A stretch of DNA of 64,000 bases from an uncultured beta proteobacterium (GTDB lineage Bacteria; Pseudomonadota; Gammaproteobacteria; Burkholderiales; SG8-39): contig CAIOLO010000074.1 in NCBI GenBank assembly GCA_903859155.1, positions 29,890 through 93,889 on the forward strand, given 5' to 3'. A program made the translations under genes and the position numbers. A model generated the notes under the pieces. That model was not told the DNA's origin. It ran no database searches and was given only the letters and a program-made list of their open reading frames with translations. Positions 26,432 through 36,036 of this stretch are shown one piece after another. Within the stretch, counting starts at the first letter, position 1, and every line of letters starts with the position of its first letter.

Positions 26432-26947
26432 TCATCCGGCGACACGGCGGCGGAACAGCGGTTGCGGTTCGACCACCGAGGCCTGGTAGCTGGCGGGCAG
26501 TTCTTCGAAAGCCTGCAGCGCGCCTTCCGCGTCCTCGCCCTCGCGCAGCGCGAAGGCATCGATGCCGCAGCGCTGCATGTTGAGCAGGTGGTCGCGGCCG
26601 ACGTCGCCGATGGCCCGGATTTCGCCGCTGTAGCCATAGCGCTCGCGCAGCAGGCGCGCGGTCGAATAGCCGCGCCCATCGGTGAACGCCGCAAAGCGCA
26701 CCGCAATCAGCGGCAGGCGGCGCAGGTCCGCGGCGACGGTTTCGGCGCCTTCGTTGCTGTCCAGCCAGACGCCGGTTTGCCCCAGGCGCACCGCCAGCGC
26801 GTCGCGGCGCGCGAGCCACACTGTCAGCGGCACGATGACATCGCCCTCGGCGGGTACGGGCGGCAGTGCGCCGCCCGCGCCCAGTTCAAGAAGCAGCCAG
26901 TTGTCGGCGACGACGCGGCGATTGCGGATCAGCTTTGCCATATACAT
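26432..26947 (-). CDS. DUF934 protein of the sulfite reduction operon
   Basis: 171 residues. The C-terminal half has the DUF934 pattern: IAVRFAAFTDGRGYSTARLLRERYGYSGEIRAIGDV (read in parts), then DHLLNMQRCGIDAFAL. The family is found almost only next to cysI/cysH in proteobacteria, so an accessory role in assimilatory sulfite reduction is inferred; its biochemistry is unknown to me. The first 62 bases overlap the end of cysI in another frame, which implies tight translational coupling. It ends 19 bases before the cysH start. Confidence 0.88.
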   Translation of the reverse strand: MYMAKLIRNRRVVADNWLLLELGAGGALPPVPAEGDVIVPLTVWLARRDALAVRLGQTGVWLDSNEGAETVAADLRRLPLIAVRFAAFTDGRGYSTARLLRERYGYSGEIRAIGDVGRDHLLNMQRCGIDAFALREGEDAEGALQAFEELPASYQASVVEPQPLFRRRVAG

Positions 26948-28601
26948 GGTCCTTGAAAGGTTCGGTTCCGATGCGGTGGGCGACGTCGATGAAACGCTCG
27001 GCTTCGCTGTCGCGGTTCTCCAGATAGCACTCGATCAGGCGCTCGATGACATCGGGCACCTCGGCGCGCGCGAACGAGGGGCCGATCACCTTGCCCAGGG
27101 AGGCGCGCATGCCGGGGCGCACCTCGCCCTGGTTGCCGCCGATCTCGATCTGATACCACTCCTCGCCGCCCTTGTCGACGCCGAGGATGCCGATGTGGCC
27201 CACGTGATGGTGGCCGCAGGCGTTCATGCAGCCGGAGATGTTGAGGTCGATCTCGCCGATGTCGTGCAGGTAATCGAGGTTGTCGAAGCGCTCCTGGATC
27301 GACTGCGCCACCGGGATCGACTTGGCGTTGGCCAGCGAGCAGAAATCGCCGCCGGGGCAGCAGATGATGTTGGTGAGCAAGCCGATGTTGGGGGTGGCCA
27401 TGCCGAGTTTTTTGGCCTCGCCCCACAGCGCGTGCAGATCGGTGAGCGCCACATCGGCCAGAATCAGGTTCTGCTCGTGCGAGACGCGCAGTTCGCCGAA
27501 CGAGTAGCGATCGGCAAGATCGGCCACTGCATCGAGTTGCGCCGAGGTGGCATCACCCGGGGGCACGCCGGTCTGCTTGAGCGACAGCGTCACCGCCGCA
27601 TAGCCTGGCACCTTGTGCGGGTGGACGTTGCGCATATGCCAGTGGCGAAACGCAGTGTCTGCGGCAAGCAGCGCATCGAGCGCCGCGTCGCGCCCGGGCA
27701 GTTTTGCGTAAGCCGGACGCGTGAAGCGGCGCTCGATGCGGTCCACTTCGGCCTGGATCAGCGTGTTGGGGCCGTCCTTGAGCTGCAGCCATTCGGCCTC
27801 CACTTCCTCGCGAAAGCGCTGTACGCCATGCTCCTTCACCACGAACTTGATGCGCGCCTTGTGGATGTTGTCGCGCCGGCCGTGGCGGTTGTAGATGCGC
27901 AGCGCCGCCTCCAGATAGGTCAGCAGATGCTGCCAGGGCAGAAACTCGCGGATGGTGTGGCCCACCATCGGCGCGCGCCCCAGGCCCCCGCCGATCACCA
28001 CGCGGAAGCCCACGGCGCCGTCGTCGGCGCGCACCGCGTGCAGACCGATGTCATGCACCTCGGTGGCGGCACGGTCGGATGTCGCGCCGTTTACCGCGAT
28101 CTTGAACTTGCGCGGCAGCCAGTTGAATTCGGGATGAAAGGTCGACCACTGGCGGATGATTTCGCACCAAACGAATGAATCGACGATTTCGTCCCTGGCC
28201 ACGCCGGCGAAATGATCGGTGGTGATGTTGCGCACGCAGTTGCCCGAGGTCTGGATGGCGTGCATCTGCACCGTGGCCAGGTCGGCGAGGATGTCGGGCA
28301 CTTCTTCGAGTTTCGGCCAGTTGTACTGGATGTTCTGGCGCGTGCTGAAGTGGCCGTAGTCGCGGTCGTACTTGCGCGCGATATGCGCGAACATGCGCAT
28401 CTGTTTGGACGACAGCAGGCCGTAGGGCACCGCGACGCGCAGCATCGGCGCATAGCGCTGCACGTAAAGGCCGTTTCGCAGGCGCAGCGCGCGGAATTCG
28501 TCCTCGGAGAGCTTGCCCGCGAGGAAGCGCTGCGTCTGGCCGCGAAATTGTTCGACGCGCTGGTCGACGATCTTCTGGTCTATTTCATCGTAGATGTACA
28601 T
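26886..28601 (-). CDS. cysI: Sulfite reductase haemoprotein (nitrite/sulfite reductase family)
   Basis: 571 residues from the ATG complement at 28599-28601 (MYIYDEIDQKIVDQR). The two ferredoxin-like half domains are followed by the sirohaem/4Fe-4S ligands: IICCPGGDFCSLANAKS and ISGCMNACGHHHVGH. FSTRQNIQYNWPKLEEVPDI and SGNCVRNITTDHFAGVARDE are family motifs. It reduces sulfite to sulfide with six electrons. No CysJ flavoprotein is adjacent, so electrons probably come from ferredoxin or another reductase. A TACAAT -10 element lies at 28645-28650 (complement), giving it a possible promoter of its own after the TauE gene. Confidence 0.93.
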   Translation of the reverse strand: MYIYDEIDQKIVDQRVEQFRGQTQRFLAGKLSEDEFRALRLRNGLYVQRYAPMLRVAVPYGLLSSKQMRMFAHIARKYDRDYGHFSTRQNIQYNWPKLEEVPDILADLATVQMHAIQTSGNCVRNITTDHFAGVARDEIVDSFVWCEIIRQWSTFHPEFNWLPRKFKIAVNGATSDRAATEVHDIGLHAVRADDGAVGFRVVIGGGLGRAPMVGHTIREFLPWQHLLTYLEAALRIYNRHGRRDNIHKARIKFVVKEHGVQRFREEVEAEWLQLKDGPNTLIQAEVDRIERRFTRPAYAKLPGRDAALDALLAADTAFRHWHMRNVHPHKVPGYAAVTLSLKQTGVPPGDATSAQLDAVADLADRYSFGELRVSHEQNLILADVALTDLHALWGEAKKLGMATPNIGLLTNIICCPGGDFCSLANAKSIPVAQSIQERFDNLDYLHDIGEIDLNISGCMNACGHHHVGHIGILGVDKGGEEWYQIEIGGNQGEVRPGMRASLGKVIGPSFARAEVPDVIERLIECYLENRDSEAERFIDVAHRIGTEPFKDHVYGKADPQSPRRRRQLAAS

Positions 28602-28668
28602 GTATGTCTTTCGTCGCGGTGCCCGGTGTTTTATTGGAGGCCGGATTGTAGTGGTTTCACATCGGCTT

Positions 28669-29442
28669 TCATAAGGCCAGCCTGCCGCCCACCAGCACCA
28701 GCAAAGTGGCCAGCAGGCCGCGCAGCGCGCGCTCTGGAAGGCGGTGGCTGATATGGCTGCCGACCCAGATCCCGGGCAGCGAGCCCACCAGCAGGCTGGC
28801 AAGCAGCAACCAGTCGACCGAGCCGGTGCTCGCGTGTCCCAGGCCCGCCACCAGCGTGAGCGGCACCGCATGCGCGATATCGCTGCCGACGATGCGCGAG
28901 GTGGGCAGCGCCGGTGCCAGCAGCATCAGCGCGGTGACGCCCACCGCGCCCGCACCGACCGAGGAAACCGTCACCAGCAGCCCGAGCGTCGCGCCGGTGA
29001 TGACCACCCAGTAAGCGGGTGCGCCGCTGCTGCCAAAGCCCAGCCTTTTGTCGGCCCAGACGCGGATTTTGTCGCGAAAAATTATGGAAAGCGCAGTAAG
29101 GATGAGCGCCGCGCCCAGCGAATGCGTGATGACATAACCCAGCGCTTCGGTATCCACCGCAAGGTAATGGATCGCCGCAATCGTCAGTATCGACGCCGGA
29201 ATGCTGCCCGAGGCCAACAGGCGCACCAGATTCCAGTCCACACCGCCGCGGGCGGCGTGCACCCAGGCGCCACCGGATTTGGTGAGGGCAGCGTAGAGCA
29301 GGTCGGTGCCCACCGCGGTGGTGGGCGACACGCCGAACACCAGCACCAGCAAGGGTGTCATCAGCGAGCCGCCGCCCACGCCCGTCACGCCGACGATGGC
29401 ACCGACCGCAAAACCCGAGGCCGTGTACGCCCAGAAATCCAA
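28669..29442 (-). CDS. Sulfite exporter TauE/SafE family permease
   Basis: 257 residues, about eight hydrophobic segments. GFAVGAIVGVTGVGGGSLMTPLLVLVFGVSPTTAVGTDLLYA, read in parts, is the TauE/SafE signature (GxxxGVGGGxLxxPxL). These permeases move sulfur-containing anions; position between cysB and cysI suggests sulfate uptake or sulfite/sulfide export connected to assimilation. It is divergent from cysB and 67 bases upstream of cysI. Confidence 0.88.
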   Translation of the reverse strand: MDFWAYTASGFAVGAIVGVTGVGGGSLMTPLLVLVFGVSPTTAVGTDLLYAALTKSGGAWVHAARGGVDWNLVRLLASGSIPASILTIAAIHYLAVDTEALGYVITHSLGAALILTALSIIFRDKIRVWADKRLGFGSSGAPAYWVVITGATLGLLVTVSSVGAGAVGVTALMLLAPALPTSRIVGSDIAHAVPLTLVAGLGHASTGSVDWLLLASLLVGSLPGIWVGSHISHRLPERALRGLLATLLVLVGGRLAL

Positions 29443-29534
29443 AGCAGAAATCCCTAAAAACGAGGGTCCGATTCTAGCTTTGCTTTATATAGCTATTTAG
29501 AATTAGTATTTAGTCTCTTATATCAATAGAGCAT
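29443..29534. promoter_or_regulatory. Divergent cysB / tauE control region
   Basis: A 92-base AT-rich spacer between divergent starts in an otherwise GC-rich neighbourhood. A direct repeat TATTTAG occurs at 29494-29500 and 29507-29513, and TTATAT at 29518-29523. LysR-type CysB proteins bind degenerate AT-rich sites of this kind and often regulate their own gene, so this is the expected CysB target, but no consensus can be proved by eye. Confidence 0.5.
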
Positions 29535-30482
29535 ATGGAAATGAATTTTCAGCAACTTCGCTATGCCCGGGAGACTGTCCGACAGGGGCTGAATCTTACC
29601 CTGGCAGCCACCAAGCTGTTTACCTCGCAACCTGGTATATCAAAACAAATCAAGGAGTTGGAAAGTGAACTGGGGATACAGATTTTCGTCCGTCGGGGCA
29701 AAAGACTGGTGGCACTGACCGAGCCTGGTCAGGCTGCCCTGAAAATCATCGACCGCATCCTGCTGGAGACCGACAATCTGAAAGCCGTGGCGCGGGAATT
29801 CATCGACCAGGACAGCGGCACACTGACGATTGCCACCACCCACACCCAGGCGCGTTACTCGTTACCGCGCGTGGTTACCGAATTCAAGCGCCGCTACCCC
29901 AATGTGCATCTGGCCCTGCAGCAGGGAGACCCCATGCATATCGGCGAGATGGTCTCGGCCGGCGCCGCCGACATCGGCGTTGCCACCGAGGCCCTCAACA
30001 GCTTTGCGAAACTGCTCGCGCTGCCCGGTTACACCTGGACGCATTGCATCGTCGTGCCGCACGCGCATCCGCTGGCCGCATTGCCGCGCCCGAGTCTCGA
30101 GCAGATAGCGAAATACCCGATCGTTACTTACGACAAAGCCTTCGCCGGGCGCTCGAACATCGACGCCGCCTTTGCCGCGAAAAGCATCACCCCCGACATC
30201 GTCCTTGCCGCCATCGACGCGGATGTGATCAAGACCTATGCGGAATCGGGGTTGGGGATCGGCATCGTTGCCTCGGTGGCCTATGACCCCGAACGCGATC
30301 GTGGATTGAAAATGATCGACGCCTCGCACCTGTTTCGCACCAACACCACGCGCGTGGCGATCCGCCGCGACGCGCTGTTGCGGGCGTATGCGTACGAGTT
30401 CATCGAACTGTTCGCGCCGCAATTGACCAGAAAGAGCATCGAGGCGGCGATGGCGGGCGGCAGCGACAACTACGAGTTGTGA
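29535..30482 (+). CDS. cysB: LysR-type regulator of sulfur assimilation
   Basis: 315 residues; a second ATG at 29541 is possible. The N-terminal HTH reads MNFQQLRYARETVRQGLNLT then LFTSQPGISKQIKELESELG, which is the CysB/Cbl version of the LysR helix-turn-helix. The effector domain has TIATTHTQARYSLPRVV, typical of CysB (Thr residues that bind sulfate/N-acetylserine). It activates the cys genes under sulfur limitation. Divergent transcription from the permease-cys cluster fits. Confidence 0.93.
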   Translation: MEMNFQQLRYARETVRQGLNLTLAATKLFTSQPGISKQIKELESELGIQIFVRRGKRLVALTEPGQAALKIIDRILLETDNLKAVAREFIDQDSGTLTIATTHTQARYSLPRVVTEFKRRYPNVHLALQQGDPMHIGEMVSAGAADIGVATEALNSFAKLLALPGYTWTHCIVVPHAHPLAALPRPSLEQIAKYPIVTYDKAFAGRSNIDAAFAAKSITPDIVLAAIDADVIKTYAESGLGIGIVASVAYDPERDRGLKMIDASHLFRTNTTRVAIRRDALLRAYAYEFIELFAPQLTRKSIEAAMAGGSDNYEL

Positions 30483-30590
30483 CCGCAGCGTTCGCTCCGG
30501 ACCGGTATTTGGCGCCTTGGACAATTAACGGAGGCCCGAGGGGCGCTGTTCCGGATACCGATCCGATCTGAATTCCGCCATACTGGCAAG

Positions 30591-31781
30591 ATGGATTCCA
30601 CCGGCCTCCCCGCCGAATCTCTTTACGCACGAGCCGCGCGCAATTTTTTTACCCACAGCGGCCATGTGCCGCTGGTTTTGCTGATTCTCGAAGCGCTGCT
30701 GGCCAAGCCTGGTTACTTCACCAGCACCGACCCCTACCTTCTGCTGGCCGCGGGAATCCTGCAGGCCTTGCTGATGGAATGGCTGGCCGGACGAGGTCAG
30801 CCGCGGCCCTTTCTGGCCAACCTGGCCGGTCCGCTGCTCTATTCATTGATCGAAGCCGGGCTGGAAGGAGCCGGTTTCTTTCAGCAGTGGCATCACCAGG
30901 CCTACTGGGCGTTTGCCGTCGGTTTCGCCCTTTTGCAATGGGCGCAGGCGCGGCGAACGGAGGTGACCGCCACGCTGCTGATGGCCGAGAACGTGCTGCG
31001 CTCGGCAATCCCGCTGGTGATGTATGCAATGTTCGAGGCGCGCAGCAAGGACACGGCATTGTCGCTTGATATTTTTTTCGCCGACAGGGCGCACGATTTT
31101 CTTGCCGTGGTGCTGCTGCTGCTCGGTGTGCTGCTGGGATTCGCCGACATCAATCTGCGCCGCTCGCTGGCCACGGTGCGCGCCCTGACGGTGCGCCTGC
31201 GCCAGTATTCGGAGTGGTCGCTCGGGCGCGGCATTCTGGATCGCGCCATCGCCGACGAGCGCACCCTGTCGCTGCAGCGCGTCACGCGCGCGGTGCTGTT
31301 CCTGGACATTCGCGGCTTTACTGCCTGGAGCGAGCCGCAGACCCCCGAGGCGGTAGTCGGCATGCTCAATGACTTTTACCGCGCGGCAGAGCAGTCGCTG
31401 CGGGAGATTCATCCCATCAAAATCAAATACACCGCGGATGAAATCATGGCGGTGTTTGCGACCGCAGCCGAAGCGGTGCAGGCCGGCTCGCGCATGCTGG
31501 CCTCGACACGGGCGCTGCTGGCGCAGTCGAACCTGAGCGCCGGTGCGGGCGTGCACTGCGGGCAGGTGGTCGAAGGCGTGCTCGGCGGCGAGGGCGCCAA
31601 GGCCTACGATTTCATCGGGGACACTGTGAATACCGCGCAGCGCCTGTGCGATGCCGCGGCAGCCGGCGAGTTGCTGGCTTCCATGGTTGCCTGCGATGCG
31701 GCAGGCCTTGCGCCGGCCAGGCAGCGTGATGTCCTGGCCAAGGGCAAGCGGGAACCGCTGCGCGCGGCGTTGGTTGACTAG
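30591..31781 (+). CDS. Membrane-bound class III adenylate/guanylate cyclase
   Basis: 396 residues. The N-terminal half has several hydrophobic segments (VPLVLLILEALL, YLLLAAGILQALLMEWL, YWAFAVGFALLQWA, FLAVVLLLLGVLLGF). The C-terminal catalytic domain begins at about residue 230: RAVLFLDIRGFTAWSE carries the first metal-binding Asp, IKIKYTADEIMAVF the Lys and second Asp, and AYDFIGDTVNTAQRL the ribose/transition-state region. Both metal Asp residues and the substrate-specifying Lys are present, so it is predicted active, probably on ATP. The membrane part is the likely sensor. No neighbour shows what signal it reads. Confidence 0.82.
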   Translation: MDSTGLPAESLYARAARNFFTHSGHVPLVLLILEALLAKPGYFTSTDPYLLLAAGILQALLMEWLAGRGQPRPFLANLAGPLLYSLIEAGLEGAGFFQQWHHQAYWAFAVGFALLQWAQARRTEVTATLLMAENVLRSAIPLVMYAMFEARSKDTALSLDIFFADRAHDFLAVVLLLLGVLLGFADINLRRSLATVRALTVRLRQYSEWSLGRGILDRAIADERTLSLQRVTRAVLFLDIRGFTAWSEPQTPEAVVGMLNDFYRAAEQSLREIHPIKIKYTADEIMAVFATAAEAVQAGSRMLASTRALLAQSNLSAGAGVHCGQVVEGVLGGEGAKAYDFIGDTVNTAQRLCDAAAAGELLASMVACDAAGLAPARQRDVLAKGKREPLRAALVD

Positions 31782-31897
31782 GTCAGAGTGCCCGGTGTCC
31801 TTCGCAGCTGCTATGGTACGGAGTGGCATCTTCGCCCCCTGCGGGAAGCGCGGCGGCCTTTGCGAAGCAGGCTTGTTCCCGGGCAGGTTGAAACGAC

Positions 31898-32221
31898 ATG
31901 AATAAGACCAATGCGGTGATTTTCTGGGGTTCGCTGCTGACCGTGCTGCTGGTGGCGACCTGCCTGACGTTTCCGTTTCTTGCCGTGGATCCCGCCGACG
32001 GCAATCCCGTGGGGGAGGTGATAACCGCGGTCTCCCTGATGGCGGCTTATCTGATCCTGGTGGTGGGTGTGCTGGCGGTGGGATCGAATGCCCATGGCAA
32101 CCTGACGCTGCGGCGCACCGATGCGGCGCTGGATACCCGCGCAAACCGGCGTTACTTCAACGTCGGGGTTGCCTTTTGTATCCTCAGTCTGGGCTTTATC
32201 TTTTTTTCGGTGATCTTTTGA
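31898..32221 (+). CDS. Small membrane protein of unknown function
   Basis: 107 residues with three hydrophobic helices: VIFWGSLLTVLLVATCLTF, AVSLMAAYLILVVGVLAVG and FNVGVAFCILSLGFIFFSVIF. A short polar loop (RRTDAALDTRANRRY) separates the last two. I do not recognise a family. It is convergent with sdhE, 64 bases away. Confidence 0.6.
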   Translation: MNKTNAVIFWGSLLTVLLVATCLTFPFLAVDPADGNPVGEVITAVSLMAAYLILVVGVLAVGSNAHGNLTLRRTDAALDTRANRRYFNVGVAFCILSLGFIFFSVIF

Positions 32222-32285
32222 GCAGTTGCTCGGGGCGCCGCGCCGCTTGTCCACGGCCTGGCCACCCAGGCGCAGAACCGAAAAT

Positions 32286-32552
32286 TCAACGGTGTCGCAG
32301 CAGATCGAGGGCAAACTGCAGTTGTGGATCCTGCGGCGCCGAACGGCCAAGCAGCCAATCCAGCATTTCAAGATCCTGGCAATCCATCAGGCGCTCCAGC
32401 GCCGTGATGGTGGCCTCGTCATAACCGGACAGGTCTCCGGCAAAAAAGGTTTCGAAAAATCGGTCCAGTTCCAGCAGGCCGCGCCGGCTTTGCCAGCGCA
32501 GTCGGCCGATCCGGGCGCCGCGATCCGTCATGCCAGCCACGCTTTGTGGCAT
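32286..32552 (-). CDS. sdhE: Succinate dehydrogenase assembly factor (flavinator)
   Basis: 88 residues, or 81 from the alternative ATG at 32531 (MTDRGARIGRLRW). The RGLLELDRFFETFF motif with its RGxxE core is the SdhE signature; the glutamate helps attach FAD to SdhA. The C-terminal MDCQDLEMLDWLLG is also typical. It is the last gene of the sdh operon, three bases after sdhB. Confidence 0.9.
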   Translation of the reverse strand: MPQSVAGMTDRGARIGRLRWQSRRGLLELDRFFETFFAGDLSGYDEATITALERLMDCQDLEMLDWLLGRSAPQDPQLQFALDLLRHR

Positions 32553-32555
32553 CGG

Positions 32556-33341
32556 TCAGATCTGGCGCTCTAGCAACTGTTTCTTGATATCGACGATTGC
32601 TTTCGCGGGATTGAGCCCCTTGGGGCAGACGCGGGTGCAATTGAGGATGGTGTCGCAGCGAAACAATCGGTAGGGATCGTCAAGATCATCCAGGCGTTCG
32701 CCCGTCGCCTCATCGCGACTGTCGAGCAGCCAGCGCTGCGCCTGCAGCAAAATGGCCGGCCCCAGATAGCGCTCACCATTCCACCAATAACTCGGGCAGG
32801 AGGTGGAACAACAGGCACACAGAATGCATTCGTAGAGACCGTCGAGCTTTTTTCGGTCCTCGGGTGATTGCAGGCGTTCCTTGTCCGGGGGGGCAGCCGA
32901 TTGGGTCTGCAACCAGGGTTTGATGGACTCGTACTGGGCATAGAAGTGGGTCAGGTCCGGCACCAGATCCTTGATCACTTCCATGTGCGGCAGCGGGTTG
33001 ATGGTCACATCCCCGGGCGCCAGATCGCTCAGATTCTGGGTGCAGGCCAGTGTGTTGCTGCCGTTGATGTTCATCGAGCAGGAGCCGCAGATTCCCTCGC
33101 GGCAGGAGCGCCTGAAGGTCAGGGTAGGATCGATTTCGTCCTTGATCTTGACCAATGCGTGCAGCAGCATCGGGCCGCACTTATCCATATCCACTTCATA
33201 GGTGTCCATCCGCGGCAAATCGGTGGTATCGGGATCCCAGCGATAAATGTGGAATTTGCGCACATTGGTGGCGCCCTTCTCGGCCGGCCAGGTCTTGCCC
33301 TTGGCGACACGGGAATTTAACGGAAGCGAAAATTTATGCAT
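32556..33341 (-). CDS. sdhB: Succinate dehydrogenase iron-sulfur subunit
   Basis: 261 residues. The [2Fe-2S] ligands lie in [19 protein letters not shown]; the [4Fe-4S] and [3Fe-4S] ligands in [15 protein letters not shown] and [17 protein letters not shown]. It carries electrons from FAD in SdhA to the quinone site. The first 27 residues before [11 protein letters not shown] are longer than in E. coli SdhB. Confidence 0.95.
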   Translation of the reverse strand: MHKFSLPLNSRVAKGKTWPAEKGATNVRKFHIYRWDPDTTDLPRMDTYEVDMDKCGPMLLHALVKIKDEIDPTLTFRRSCREGICGSCSMNINGSNTLACTQNLSDLAPGDVTINPLPHMEVIKDLVPDLTHFYAQYESIKPWLQTQSAAPPDKERLQSPEDRKKLDGLYECILCACCSTSCPSYWWNGERYLGPAILLQAQRWLLDSRDEATGERLDDLDDPYRLFRCDTILNCTRVCPKGLNPAKAIVDIKKQLLERQI

Positions 33342-33356
33342 TGTTGCTCGTGCCTC

Positions 33357-35147
33357 TCAGTAAACGCGTTTTTTGGGAGGGATGTACTGGACTTCATCCG
33401 TGAGCGTGTAAGTGTGCACCGGCCGATAGGTGATCTCCGGCACGCGCCCCTCCCGTGTCCATGACATGGTGTGTTTCATCCAGTTTTCATCGTCGCGCTC
33501 GGAGAAATCCTCCCGCGCATGGGCGCCACGGCTCTCGGTGCGGTTTGCCGCGCAGGTGATCAAGTGCTCCGCGCAGGCCAGCAGGTTCTCCAGTTCCAGG
33601 CATTCGGCCAGATCGGAATTCCAGACCATGCCCCGATCTTTGATCGAGACATTTTTGAATTCCTTGACGCACTCCTGGATCAACTGCTCGCCCTCGCGCA
33701 GCGTGCTTTCGGTGCGGAATACCGCGGCATGCTTTTGCAGGGTGCGCTGCATGCGCAGGCGCAGGTCTGAAGTGCTGATCGAGCCCTTGGCATTGCGAAC
33801 GTGATCGAAATGCTGCAGCAGCGGCTCCAGGATATTTTCCGCAAGAGGTTTGTGCGGCGTATTGGGTTTTATCAGCTCACCGCAGCGAATGGCTGCGGCG
33901 CGGCCGAACACCACAAGGTCCAGCAGCGAATTGCAGCCCAGCCGGTTCGCGCCATGCACCGATACACAAGCGGCCTCGCCGACGGCCATCAAGCCGGGCA
34001 CGATCGCTTCGGGATCGGTTGCGGTAGGCCGCACGACCTCCCCAAGGTAATTGGTCGGTATGCCACCCATGCAGTAATGCACCGTGGGAATGATCGGAAT
34101 CGGTTCGCGAGTCACATCCACACTGGCAAAAATTTTCGATGTTTCCGCGATGCCCGGCAGACGCTCTTCGATCACCTCGGCGCCCAGGTGCTCCAGATGC
34201 AGATGGATGTGGTCCTTGTCAGGACCGACGCCGCGGCCTTCGTTGATCTCGATGGTCATGGCCCTGCTGACCACATCCCGCGACGCGAGATCCTTGGCAT
34301 TGGGCGCATAGCGCTCCATGAAACGTTCGCCCGCGGAGTTGGTCAGATAGCCGCCTTCGCCGCGAACGCCCTCGGTAATCAGCATGCCCGCGCCGTAGAC
34401 CCCGGTGGGGTGAAACTGTATGAATTCCATGTCCTGCAGCGGCAGGCCGGCCCGAACGACCATGCCGTGGCCGTCGCCGGTGCAGATATGCGCCGAAGTG
34501 CAGGAAAAGTAGGTGCGTCCAAAGCCACCCGTGGCCAGGATCACCATGTGCGCCTGGAAGCTGTGCAGGGTGCCGCTATTGAGGTCCCAGGCCAGCACGC
34601 CCCGGCAGACCCCTTCGCTGTCCATGATCAGGTCCAGGGCGAAATACTCCACATAGAATTCCGCCTGATACTTCAGTGCCTGCTGGTACATGGTGTGCAG
34701 CATGGCGTGTCCGGTGCGGTCCGCAGCCGCACAGGCCCTGGGCACCGGCTTTTCGCCGAAATTGCTCATGTGGCCGCCAAAGGGCCGCTGGTAGATATAC
34801 CCCTCTTCGGTACGGGAAAAGGGCAGGCCGCCATGCTCCAGTTCATAGACAGCCTTGGGAGCTTCCCGGCACATGTATTCGATGGCGTCCTGATCCCCGA
34901 GCCAGTCGGCTCCCTTGACCGTGTCATACATATGCCACTGCCAGGTGTCCTTGCTCATATTGCCCAATGACGCGGCGATACCCCCCTGGGCGGCCACGGT
35001 GTGGCTGCGGGTCGGGAATACCTTGGTGATACAGGCAGTGCGCAGTCCCTGTTCGGCCATGCCGTAGGTGGCCCGCAGGCCGGCGCCGCCGGCGCCCAGG
35101 ACTACCACATCGTATTTGTGCTCAATAACCTTGTACGCTTGGCTCAT
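33357..35147 (-). CDS. sdhA: Succinate dehydrogenase flavoprotein subunit
   Basis: 596 residues. The FAD site is [19 protein letters not shown]; the His in [20 protein letters not shown] is the covalent flavin attachment residue. Substrate residues lie in [22 protein letters not shown]-terminal [23 protein letters not shown] (in parts) is standard. It oxidises succinate to fumarate, or the reverse if rhodoquinol is available. Confidence 0.96.
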   Translation of the reverse strand: MSQAYKVIEHKYDVVVLGAGGAGLRATYGMAEQGLRTACITKVFPTRSHTVAAQGGIAASLGNMSKDTWQWHMYDTVKGADWLGDQDAIEYMCREAPKAVYELEHGGLPFSRTEEGYIYQRPFGGHMSNFGEKPVPRACAAADRTGHAMLHTMYQQALKYQAEFYVEYFALDLIMDSEGVCRGVLAWDLNSGTLHSFQAHMVILATGGFGRTYFSCTSAHICTGDGHGMVVRAGLPLQDMEFIQFHPTGVYGAGMLITEGVRGEGGYLTNSAGERFMERYAPNAKDLASRDVVSRAMTIEINEGRGVGPDKDHIHLHLEHLGAEVIEERLPGIAETSKIFASVDVTREPIPIIPTVHYCMGGIPTNYLGEVVRPTATDPEAIVPGLMAVGEAACVSVHGANRLGCNSLLDLVVFGRAAAIRCGELIKPNTPHKPLAENILEPLLQHFDHVRNAKGSISTSDLRLRMQRTLQKHAAVFRTESTLREGEQLIQECVKEFKNVSIKDRGMVWNSDLAECLELENLLACAEHLITCAANRTESRGAHAREDFSERDDENWMKHTMSWTREGRVPEITYRPVHTYTLTDEVQYIPPKKRVY

Positions 35148-35154
35148 GCTATTT

Positions 35155-35541
35155 TCAGCCTCCGAATGCGAGTTTCAGGAGGGCGAATACTCCTGCAGAT
35201 CCCAGAAATACGGCCGCAAAACTGGCCGCAATGCGTGAAGTCAACTGCAACCAGCGCGCCTGAACGTAGTCTTCAAAAATCTTCATGAGACCGAGATTGG
35301 CGTGATAAAGCGCAGTGATAAGAAACAAGCAGAGCGCAACCCCGTGAAAGGGCGACTGCATCCAGGCCAGGACCTGCGCGCGACCCTGCCCGGCCAGGGC
35401 GATGATGGACACCACGAACCACAATACCAGCGGCACCAGCGCGATGGCCGTCAGGCGCTGCATCCACCAGTGGCCCAGCCCGTGATTGGCAGAGCCGAGT
35501 CCTCGGGCGACAGAAAGAGGAGTCCGATATCGATGTTTCAT
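35155..35541 (-). CDS. sdhD: Succinate dehydrogenase membrane anchor subunit D
   Basis: 128 residues from the ATG complement at 35539-35541. Three transmembrane helices; [21 protein letters not shown] and [17 protein letters not shown] are typical, and [18 protein letters not shown] carries the conserved His/Asp of the haem b and quinone region. Its start overlaps the sdhC stop by four bases. Confidence 0.92.
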   Translation of the reverse strand: MKHRYRTPLSVARGLGSANHGLGHWWMQRLTAIALVPLVLWFVVSIIALAGQGRAQVLAWMQSPFHGVALCLFLITALYHANLGLMKIFEDYVQARWLQLTSRIAASFAAVFLGSAGVFALLKLAFGG

Positions 35542-35942
35542 GCACCACCTCCAGGAAAACCGCCGGCGAGAAACCACGCAAGCAAGGTCAGAACCGCTGT
35601 GATTGCGACCACCATTTTGCTGCTGGACAGGATTTGTTCGACATCAAGGAGGCTGCCGGTATCCCAGATCAGGTGGCGAACCCCGCTGACAGAATGATAG
35701 ATGAGCGAAAAGGTCCAGCCGAACAGTACGAACTGGCCAATATAGCCGCCGAAAAACTTGTTCATGCTGACAAACGCCGTGTCGGAGTATACGGCGCACA
35801 AAATCCACGCGACCAGCAGGATACTGCCGACCGACAGGGCAAGACCCGTGATCCGGTGCAGTCCGGAGAGCAGCATGGGGAGTTCGACTTTATAAACCTG
35901 CAAATGCGGCGACAGCGGTCGTTCATTGATACTCATGGGCAT
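35538..35942 (-). CDS. sdhC: Succinate dehydrogenase cytochrome b556 subunit C
   Basis: 134 residues. RPLSPHLQVYKVELPMLLSGLHRITG is the type C signature (in parts, with the quinone-site Ser and Arg), and IYHSVSGVRHLIWD carries the haem b His. Three transmembrane helices. A GAGA element seven bases before the ATG at 35942 supports that start over the ATG at 35936. Confidence 0.93.
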   Translation of the reverse strand: MPMSINERPLSPHLQVYKVELPMLLSGLHRITGLALSVGSILLVAWILCAVYSDTAFVSMNKFFGGYIGQFVLFGWTFSLIYHSVSGVRHLIWDTGSLLDVEQILSSSKMVVAITAVLTLLAWFLAGGFPGGGA

Positions 35943-35978
35943 TGATATATCTCAGAAAGTAATATTTGGAAGTTGCGA

Positions 35979-35984
35979 ATTATA
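35979..35984 (-). promoter_or_regulatory. Candidate -10 element of the sdh operon
   Basis: The complement reads TATAAT, a perfect -10 hexamer, about 37 bases upstream of the sdhC start in an AT-rich stretch. No good -35 hexamer is visible at 16-18 bases, so an activator may be needed, or transcription may come from the DUF1674 gene upstream. Confidence 0.35.
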
Positions 35985-36036
35985 GAAACCGACAAATGAC
36001 GCCACGTATGAAAAGGCGTCCGGAAACAGCAAAGCG

